Under the pieces are notes generated by a model, which saw only the letters and a program-made list of their open reading frames with translations, was not told the origin of the DNA and made no database searches. Positions 1-4,770 of a stretch of 13,032 nt of DNA are shown one piece after another (within the stretch, counting starts at the first letter, position 1; every line of letters begins with the position of its first letter). A program made the position numbers and the translations under genes. The stretch is from an uncultured Eubacteriales bacterium (lineage in GTDB: Bacteria; Bacillota; Clostridia; Christensenellales; CAG-138), in NCBI GenBank assembly GCA_900546845.1, contig UREK01000041.1, positions 1 through 13,032 of the forward strand, written 5' to 3'.

Positions 1-22
1 ATTACGTAGAATAGCAACAGGC

Positions 23-60
23 AAACGCGCGGCGGGGCGACCCGCCGCGCGGCGCGTTTT
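23..60 (+). terminator. Hairpin terminator of an upstream, off-contig gene
   Basis: AAACGCGC (23-30) pairs perfectly with GCGCGTTT (52-59), and inside it GGCGGG (31-36) pairs with CCCGCC (41-46) around a GCGA loop; an alternative 10-bp pairing is 27-36 with 41-50. The 3' arm ends in TTTT. A second small palindrome, GGCGGC-AC-GCCGCC, follows at 61-74. No gene is visible before it, so it probably closes a gene left of the contig edge. Confidence 0.6.
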
Positions 61-110
61 GGCGGCACGCCGCCACAGGAAAAGAAAAAAGACCGGGCTC
101 CTAGGTTTTG

Positions 111-140
111 TTGATATACGCAAAAATATATGATTATAAA
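111..140 (+). promoter_or_regulatory. Sigma-A promoter candidate for the MmcQ/YjbR gene
   Basis: TTGATA (111-116) and TATAAA (135-140) are separated by 18 bases in a locally AT-rich stretch. A perfect 10-bp palindrome, ATTCCGGAAT (141-150), begins directly after the -10 box and would cover the transcription start, a position typical of a repressor operator. The leader to the chosen start codon would be about 150 bases; apart from the palindrome I see nothing in it. Confidence 0.5.
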
Positions 141-296
141 ATTCCGGAATACACGCCGGGGAATCCAGGCTTTCAATGGAACCATCCAAGGCGCAAAGGA
201 AATCTGTTGCATGTGCGGATGGTATTGTATCTGCGGGAAAGACCGCGCTGTGTTGAAAACGGCGTTGAAGCGGTCGGCAGCGCGGGGAGGAGCATC

Positions 297-674
297 ATGA
301 CCAAGGACGCTTATCTGCAATATTGCGGCGCCATCCCTGGCGCTGCGGTCGATTGCCCGTTTCAGCAGGAACGCTCCGATCTTATTGCCTCCACACGGAT
401 CGCCCGCCATGCGGACACGGGGAAATGGTTTGCCGCAGTCATGGAGCGCGAAGGGGCGGCGTTCGTTAATTTAAAGTGCGAGCCCTTGGAGGCCAGCCTC
501 CTGCGGCAGGCGTTCTCTGGGATCCGGCCCGGCTACCACATGAACAAGCAGCATTGGGTCAGCGTCTATCTACAGTCCGATGTGCCGGACGAGCTGATTT
601 GCCAACTGACCATGGAAAGCTTCCGCCTGACGGAGCGCAGCAAACGGCGCGGCGGAAAAGCCGTCCCAAAGTAA
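297..674 (+). CDS. MmcQ/YjbR family protein
   Basis: A 125-residue protein of the MmcQ/YjbR family, a small fold with a double-wing DNA-binding-like structure whose cellular role is not settled. Family features visible are HADTGKWFA in the first half, VNLKCEP in the middle and GIRPGYHMNKQHWVSVYL toward the end. The reading frame is open upstream to 108, but ATG 297 is preferred: a GGGGAGGAG ribosome binding site (284-292) sits just before it, and the family homology begins there, while the upstream residues look like random translation. The length is normal for the family. It has its own promoter and is convergent with the PF06541 membrane-protein gene, with only 8 bases between the two stop codons and no terminator there. 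A very basic tail (KRRGGK) ends the protein. The family call is strong; the function is unknown. Confidence 0.85.
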   Translation: MTKDAYLQYCGAIPGAAVDCPFQQERSDLIASTRIARHADTGKWFAAVMEREGAAFVNLKCEPLEASLLRQAFSGIRPGYHMNKQHWVSVYLQSDVPDELICQLTMESFRLTERSKRRGGKAVPK

Positions 675-682
675 GGCCTGCC

Positions 683-1474
683 TTATTTCCTCTTTTTCTC
701 CCGCTTCTTCTGTTCCCGGAGCTGTTTGAAGTGCTCCTTGAGCGCCTCAAGCGCTTCGCCGTGCCGCAGGGAGCGCATCTCCGGGAAGGCGTGCATCAGG
801 CGGCGCTCCACAAAGTTGCCCTTTTCCTGCCGCTCGCGCAGCACGACGCGCAGCGCCTCGTTCCTTTGCCGCAGCGCGATCGCGCTGTCGGCCAAGCCTT
901 CGCCCAAGCTGTCGGAAACCACGCGCAGGCGCTTCGCTGCGTCGTCCAAGCCGCTCAAACGGCGGTTGAGCTTCCGCACGCAGGCGATGGTCACGGCATA
1001 ATCCGCTGCCATTATGGCGAGGAAGACGATCAAAAGCGGCCAGCCGAGCTTCGTCGGGATATGCGCCACAAACCCGGCTACGAGCGGATGCACCACGTCC
1101 ACGATCAGCACGCACGCAAGGCCCCATATGAGCGAAAACAACAGACAGACATAGCCGCCGATGTTGAAGGGCATCGTGGAATAATCCCACCACCGCTGGT
1201 GGAACAGCTTTTCCATCAGGAAGCCGGTCACAAGCTCGATGGCGGAGGTAAGGAGCACCGCGCCGAGGTACAAAAGCCCAAGCGAATCCTGCACCGGCGC
1301 AAGCAGCGCCACCACCGCCACAAGCCCCACGCCATAGATTGGGTAGAGCGGCCCGTTCAAAAAACCCCGGTTCACGAACGTCCCCTTCTGCGCTGCCGCA
1401 AAGACTACCTCCGCGCACCAGCCCAGGAACGCATAAATAAAAAAATACCAAAGATAGGAATATGCTGCTCGCAT
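683..1474 (-). CDS. PF06541-family multi-pass membrane protein (putative ABC-transporter type IV)
   Basis: A 263-residue membrane protein of the family labelled putative ABC-transporter type IV or DUF1113. Signature segments are GWCAE (18-22), RGFLNGPLYPIYGVG (36-50) and WWDYSTMPFNIGGYVCL (95-111). About five hydrophobic segments lie between residues 5 and 165. The remainder (about 166-263) is a highly charged, Arg/Lys/Glu-rich, probably helical cytoplasmic tail ending in a lysine-rich cluster. The frame extends 12 codons further, but AGGAGG lies within that extension and 8 bases before ATG 1472-1474, so this start is clear. No ATPase or substrate-binding partner is adjacent, so a transport role is only the family label. 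It diverges from the TetR-type regulator, which makes it a plausible target of that regulator. Confidence 0.8.
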   Translation of the reverse strand: MRAAYSYLWYFFIYAFLGWCAEVVFAAAQKGTFVNRGFLNGPLYPIYGVGLVAVVALLAPVQDSLGLLYLGAVLLTSAIELVTGFLMEKLFHQRWWDYSTMPFNIGGYVCLLFSLIWGLACVLIVDVVHPLVAGFVAHIPTKLGWPLLIVFLAIMAADYAVTIACVRKLNRRLSGLDDAAKRLRVVSDSLGEGLADSAIALRQRNEALRVVLRERQEKGNFVERRLMHAFPEMRSLRHGEALEALKEHFKQLREQKKREKKRK

Positions 1475-1513
1475 CGCAAACGCCTCCTGAAACATTATGA
1501 ACAATTTCAATTT

Positions 1514-1542
1514 ATTTTACTGTGCGGTGCCGCGTATGCCAA
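1514..1542 (-). promoter_or_regulatory. Sigma-A promoter of the PF06541 membrane-protein gene
   Basis: Read on the minus strand: -35 TTGGCA (plus-strand 1537-1542), 17-base spacer, -10 TAAAAT (plus-strand 1514-1519). The leader to the start codon would be about 35 bases and contains the AGGAGG site. Confidence 0.65.
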
Positions 1543-1551
1543 CCACGCCGC

Positions 1552-1577
1552 TTGGACAAATTTTGCGTTCCGTCCAA
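1552..1577. promoter_or_regulatory. Inverted repeat, candidate TetR operator
   Basis: TTGGAC (1552-1557) and GTCCAA (1572-1577) form a perfect 6-bp inverted repeat with 14 bases between the arms. It lies between the two divergent promoters, upstream of the TetR-type gene and of the membrane-protein gene. The half-site spacing of about two helical turns suits a dimeric regulator, but a chance repeat of this size cannot be excluded. Confidence 0.3.
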
Positions 1578-1607
1578 AAATTTCACAGTTTTATTGCATC
1601 GCCGTAC

Positions 1608-1637
1608 TTGAACATGCCCCCGCCCTGCGGTTACAAT
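1608..1637 (+). promoter_or_regulatory. Sigma-A promoter of the TetR-type regulator
   Basis: TTGAAC (1608-1613), 18-base spacer, TACAAT (1632-1637). The start codon follows about 30 bases later, after a GAAGGGGGA ribosome binding site. Confidence 0.65.
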
Positions 1638-1667
1638 TTGTTCATTGAAGGAAGGGGGACGCTCGGG

Positions 1668-2210
1668 ATGCCGGGTTCACATATTACCAAGCTCGCGCTT
1701 GCGGCCGCTATGCAGCAGTTGATGACGGAACAGCCGTTTGAACGCATCAGCGTGAGCGATATTTGCGCTGCCTGCGGCATGAGCCGCAAAAGCTTTTACT
1801 ATCATTTCCGTGATAAATATGACCTCGTCGGCTGGATCTTTGAAACGGAGTTCGTGGATCCGAGCCGGAAAAAGGAGTTTTCCTCCATCTGGGAGTTTTT
1901 CGACGCGCTCTGTGCCTATTTTTACGCGAAGCGCGCGTTCTACGTCAACGCGTTTGTCATGCGCGGGCAGAACTCCTTTGCGGAATATTTCAGCGAATTC
2001 ATGCGTCCGCTCGCGTTCGCATATTTCAGCGCCCTGTTCCCGGAGGATGAGAACAACGCTTTCACGACGGATTTTTTTACGGACGCGTGCCTCGTTTCCA
2101 TCATCCGCTGGCTGCGCAGCCCGGAGCCCATGCCGCCGCAGGAATACGTTGGCCGGATCAAGGCGGTTGTCACGGGCATCGCATATAAGGTCATGGCAGA
2201 AGAGATCTAG
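1668..2210 (+). CDS. TetR/AcrR-family regulator, DhaS-like type
   Basis: A 180-residue transcriptional regulator. The N-terminal helix-turn-helix domain is typical: ITKLALAAAMQQLM, then ISVSDICAACGMSRKSFYYHF (about 27-47), the recognition helix region of TetR proteins, followed by DKYDLVGWIFE. This combination resembles the DhaS-like branch, which has a TetR_C_8-type C-terminal ligand or partner domain; here residues 70-180 are helical and rich in Phe/Tyr. The frame is open back to 1497, but ATG 1668 is preferred because the TetR homology starts there, it follows a purine-rich ribosome binding site, and the -10 box at 1632-1637 lies inside the upstream extension. It is divergent from the PF06541 membrane-protein gene. 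The ligand is unknown. It may act on itself, that neighbour, or genes elsewhere; DhaS proper is an activator of dihydroxyacetone kinase genes, none of which are seen here. Confidence 0.85.
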   Translation: MPGSHITKLALAAAMQQLMTEQPFERISVSDICAACGMSRKSFYYHFRDKYDLVGWIFETEFVDPSRKKEFSSIWEFFDALCAYFYAKRAFYVNAFVMRGQNSFAEYFSEFMRPLAFAYFSALFPEDENNAFTTDFFTDACLVSIIRWLRSPEPMPPQEYVGRIKAVVTGIAYKVMAEEI

Positions 2211-2286
2211 CCGCTTGCGCGGGACTCACAAAAGATCGGTTTTGTCCGAAAATGATACATATTTAGTCATACTTCCAAAATTGATA

Positions 2287-2330
2287 CAGCGCCATTTTTC
2301 TGCCCGGTGCATAAAAACGGCGCTGGTTTT
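2287..2330 (+). terminator. Hairpin between regulator gene and glycolipid operon (terminator or leader structure)
   Basis: CAGCGCC (2287-2293) pairs perfectly with GGCGCTG (2319-2325). After one A/C mismatch, TTTTT (2295-2299) pairs with AAAAA (2313-2317), leaving a 13-base loop. GTTTTAT follows, a weak U-tract. It could end the TetR-type transcript or structure the leader of the downstream operon. TGATACA occurs twice just before it (2253-2259 and 2282-2288). No clear promoter for the downstream operon was found between 2211 and 2368. Confidence 0.45.
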
Positions 2331-2368
2331 ATCATGTTAACCAGAAAGATATACTTCGAGGTGTTCGT

Positions 2369-2914
2369 ATGCTTTGGGTTCAGCTTTTGCGCTTCCTGCT
2401 CACTGCCGCAGTGCTTGGCCTTGCCGCCCATCTCATCGGCGAGGCGCTGCCGCGCCGGTGGTTCCGCGCGGACGCGTTCCCCTACCGGGTGTATGCCTGG
2501 GAGCAAAACGGCAGATTCTATCAAAAGCTCGGCATCCGTTCCTGGAAGGACCGCCTGCCCGATAAGAGCAAGTTCGCACCGGGAGCCTACCGCAAAAGCG
2601 TAGGCGCGCACCGGGACGGTACGCGCATGGAGCGGCTTTTGCAGGAGACCTGTGTCGCGGAATGCGTGCATTGGGCGCTGCTGCTGTTGAGCCCGGTATT
2701 TCTCTTCACAATGGCGCGCCCCTATGGGGCGGTTGCTGCCGTCCTGTACGCGCTGTCCCACGTCCCGTACCTGATGATCCAGCGCTACAACCGCCCGCGC
2801 CTGCTCGCGGCTTACAAGCTGGCTGAGGCGCGCGCCGCCCGGGAAACGGAACCCTGCGCGGAAGAGGATGCGCCAAACGCTGAATTGACTGGAAAGAAAG
2901 TTGAGGCTGTATGA
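2369..2914 (+). CDS. CrtO-family acyltransferase-like membrane protein
   Basis: A 181-residue protein resembling glycosyl-4,4'-diaponeurosporenoate acyltransferase (CrtO), the enzyme that adds the fatty acyl group to the sugar in staphyloxanthin. Visible features: an N-terminal membrane helix (about 4-27), the WEQNGRFYQKLGIRSWKDRLPD segment split across 44-65, a conserved E98-x2-H101 at the start of the second hydrophobic region, two hydrophobic stretches (about 101-136), and QRYNRPRL (138-145), which I recall as identical in Staphylococcus aureus CrtO. A charged tail follows. ATG 2369 has a GAGGTG site five bases upstream. The stop codon overlaps the next start (ATGA), so translation with the glycosyltransferase is probably coupled. 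No carotenoid genes are visible, so the acceptor is more likely a glycosyl-diacylglycerol or other glycolipid; that is inference. Confidence 0.75.
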   Translation: MLWVQLLRFLLTAAVLGLAAHLIGEALPRRWFRADAFPYRVYAWEQNGRFYQKLGIRSWKDRLPDKSKFAPGAYRKSVGAHRDGTRMERLLQETCVAECVHWALLLLSPVFLFTMARPYGAVAAVLYALSHVPYLMIQRYNRPRLLAAYKLAEARAARETEPCAEEDAPNAELTGKKVEAV

Positions 2915-4056
2915 AAGTCCTGATCCTCTCGTGCAACTGCGGTGAGGGCCACAATTCCGCCGGGAAGGCTGTCGCGGAGCAATTCTGCCGCTATGGCATC
3001 CCCTGTGAGCTGCGGGATACGCTTTCCTTTGAGTCGGAACGTGCGTCCCGGTTCGTGGGCAATGTGCATGCGAAAAGCGCGCTGTATGCTCCGCGCCTGT
3101 TTGAGATCGGCAACGAGTTTGCAGCGCGCGAGGGCCGCGCTGGCCGGGACTCCATCTTTTACCGCGCGAATACCACTTACGCCGGCAGGCTCTACCGCTA
3201 TATCTGCGAAAACGGTTTTGATACCATCGTCATGCCGCACGTGTTCCCCGCAGAGGCGCTCACCTGCATCCGCCGCCGCTACCCAGACGCGGCGCGGCTG
3301 ACCACCTGCTTCATCGCCACGGACTATGCGTGCCTGCCTTTTTTGGGAGAAACGGATGCGGATCTTTACTGCATCCCGCATGAATACCTGCGCTATGATT
3401 TCATGGAAAGCGGTGTGCCTGCGCACAAGCTCGCTGCGACGGGCATCCCGGTGCGCACGCCGTTTTTGACCCATACCGAAAAAACGGAAGCCCGCACGCG
3501 CCTTGGCCTCCCGGCAGAGCGCAAGCTCCTGCTCGTGATGACGGGCAGCATGGGCTACGGCAACGCGGAAGCGCTCGTAAGCGCGCTGCGCGTGCGCATT
3601 CCGGAGGCGGGCGTGCTCGTGATGGGCGGCAGCAACGAACGCCTGAAGCGCACGCTGCGCACAAGTTTTGCTGTGGATCCGCAGGTTTCCGTGCTGGATT
3701 ATACGAACGAGGTCAGCCTGTACCTCGATGCGGCGGATCTGCTGTTCACCAAGCCGGGCGGCCTGTCTTCCACCGAGGCAGCCGTAAAAGGGATCCCGAT
3801 GGTGCATACCGCACCCATTCCAGGCTGGGAGAGCGACAACGCTGCGTTCTTTGAAAACCTTGGCCTTTCCCGCACGGGTGATACGCCCGAGGCGCAGGCT
3901 GAACAGGCGGCGGCCCTGCTCGCTTCGCCGGAGGCCATGGCGCGCATGTGCGAATACCAGCGCAGGGAAATCAACCCACACGCAGCAGAGGACATCTGCG
4001 CGCTGCTTCTTGCGCGGGCACAGGAGGCGGAGCCTCAGGAATGTGCGATCATCTGA
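2911..4056 (+). CDS. MGDG-synthase/UgtP-like glycosyltransferase (GT28-type)
   Basis: A 381-residue membrane-associated glycosyltransferase that would transfer a sugar from a nucleotide sugar to diacylglycerol or a related lipid on the inner face of the membrane. The N-terminal half fits the MGDG_synth domain: ILSCNCGEGHNSA (5-17), containing the GxGH element, and VMPHVFPAEAL (107-117). The C-terminal half fits the GT28 nucleotide-sugar domain: VMTGSMGYGN (209-218), VLVMGGSN (235-242), TKPGGLSSTEA (280-290) and PIPGWESDNA (302-311), which contact the donor in MurG-like enzymes. The length matches bacterial UgtP/MGDG synthases. It starts within the stop codon of the CrtO-like gene. The pair could build a glycosylated then acylated lipid. 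The sugar and whether the enzyme is processive cannot be read from sequence. A terminator follows 22 bases after the stop. Confidence 0.85.
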   Translation: MKVLILSCNCGEGHNSAGKAVAEQFCRYGIPCELRDTLSFESERASRFVGNVHAKSALYAPRLFEIGNEFAAREGRAGRDSIFYRANTTYAGRLYRYICENGFDTIVMPHVFPAEALTCIRRRYPDAARLTTCFIATDYACLPFLGETDADLYCIPHEYLRYDFMESGVPAHKLAATGIPVRTPFLTHTEKTEARTRLGLPAERKLLLVMTGSMGYGNAEALVSALRVRIPEAGVLVMGGSNERLKRTLRTSFAVDPQVSVLDYTNEVSLYLDAADLLFTKPGGLSSTEAAVKGIPMVHTAPIPGWESDNAAFFENLGLSRTGDTPEAQAEQAAALLASPEAMARMCEYQRREINPHAAEDICALLLARAQEAEPQECAII

Positions 4057-4078
4057 AATTTTGACATCCTCCCTGAGG

Positions 4079-4134
4079 CCGTCCGGGGCTCCCGCATGAA
4101 ACGCAAGTGCAGGCGCAGCGCCGGGCGGTTTTTT
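4079..4134 (+). terminator. Rho-independent terminator of the glycolipid operon
   Basis: CCGTCCGGGGC (4079-4089) pairs with GCGCCGGGCGG (4118-4128), an 11-bp stem with one G-U pair and one mismatch, followed at once by TTTTTT (4129-4134). The loop is about 28 bases. Confidence 0.6.
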
Positions 4135-4141
4135 ATACGGC

Positions 4142-4170
4142 TTTACTCCCGCCGCGCTCTGGGGTATACT
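4142..4170 (+). promoter_or_regulatory. Sigma-A promoter of dut
   Basis: TTTACT (4142-4147), 17-base spacer, TATACT (4165-4170). It lies directly after the terminator and about 35 bases before the dut start codon. Confidence 0.7.
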
Positions 4171-4204
4171 GGAGAAGACATCGTATGCAAGCAGGAGGGA
4201 TCAC

Positions 4205-4654
4205 ATGCTCAAAGCATCTGTTCGCATCAAGAAGCTGCGCCCCGACGCGCAGCTGCCAACCTATGGCTCGCCGGACGCCGCCGGTGCGGATCTCTGCGCG
4301 CTTACGGAGGAAGCGGGCCTTTCCATTGCCCCTGGCGAGACCGCCATGGTGCATACCGGGCTTTCCATCGAGCTGCCGCAAGGCTATGCGGGGCTCGTTT
4401 ACGCCCGCAGCGGCCTTGCCGCAAAGCGCGGCCTTGCGCCCGCGAACAAGGTTGGCGTGATCGACCCGGATTACCGCGGCGAAATCATGATCGCCCTGCA
4501 CAACCACGGGAGCGCGCCCGCCGCTGTGCAGAACGGCGAACGCGTGGCGCAGCTTGTGATCACCCCATATCTGACGGCGGAATTCACAGAAGCGGATGCG
4601 CTTTCGGATACCGCGCGCGGGGAGGGCGGTTTTGGCTCCACGGGGCGGAAATAG
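4205..4654 (+). CDS. dut: dUTP diphosphatase (dUTPase)
   Basis: A 149-residue trimeric-type dUTPase that hydrolyses dUTP to dUMP and pyrophosphate, keeping uracil out of DNA and supplying dUMP for thymidylate synthesis. All five family motifs are present: AGADLCA (26-32), ARSGLAAKRG (67-76), NKVGVIDPDYRGEI (81-94) with catalytic Asp87 and uracil-contacting Tyr90, GERVAQLVI (111-119) and the phosphate-closing arm RGEGGFGSTG (138-147). Length and motif spacing are normal, so the enzyme should be active. The start ATG follows AGGAGGGATCAC. It is monocistronic as far as can be seen: it has its own promoter and is followed by the flavodiiron promoter, with no clear terminator between. Confidence 0.95.
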   Translation: MLKASVRIKKLRPDAQLPTYGSPDAAGADLCALTEEAGLSIAPGETAMVHTGLSIELPQGYAGLVYARSGLAAKRGLAPANKVGVIDPDYRGEIMIALHNHGSAPAAVQNGERVAQLVITPYLTAEFTEADALSDTARGEGGFGSTGRK

Positions 4655-4674
4655 TACGGTCCTTCGACAAAATT

Positions 4675-4688
4675 GTTGCAGATGCAAC
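4675..4688. promoter_or_regulatory. Perfect palindrome, candidate activator site
   Basis: GTTGCA-GA-TGCAAC is a perfect 6-2-6 inverted repeat that abuts the -35 position of the flavodiiron promoter. If transcription starts near 4724, its centre lies at about -42, the usual place for a class II activator. It is not an exact FNR box, because the TTG-to-CAA spacing is 6 rather than 8. I do not recognise the regulator. Confidence 0.5.
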
Positions 4689-4717
4689 GTGGACTTTTTA
4701 GCCATTTGCGGTATAAT
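4689..4717 (+). promoter_or_regulatory. Promoter of the flavodiiron-rubredoxin operon
   Basis: A perfect -10 box TATAAT (4712-4717) has, at 17 bases, only GTGGAC (4689-4694) in the -35 position. The good -10 and poor -35, next to the palindrome at 4675-4688, suggest an activator-dependent promoter. Confidence 0.6.
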
Positions 4718-4770
4718 AATATATAAATTCGGAGCATATGCAGGCTCATTGGAACATTCAGGAGGGATTC

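Noticed and set aside
476..1648. A 390-codon plus-strand frame across the PF06541 gene
   Set aside because: It runs antisense to a protein with clear membrane segments and family motifs, and its translation is Gln/His/Arg-rich with no motif.
2812..3981. A 389-codon open frame on the minus strand, and a similar one at 9512-10573
   Set aside because: They mirror the glycosyltransferase and LysR genes respectively, have no ribosome binding site, and show no recognisable protein family.
4675..4688. An FNR or CRP binding site
   Set aside because: The TTG and CAA ends are separated by 6 bases, not the 8 of the FNR box, and the CRP half-site is absent. Kept only as an unnamed palindrome.
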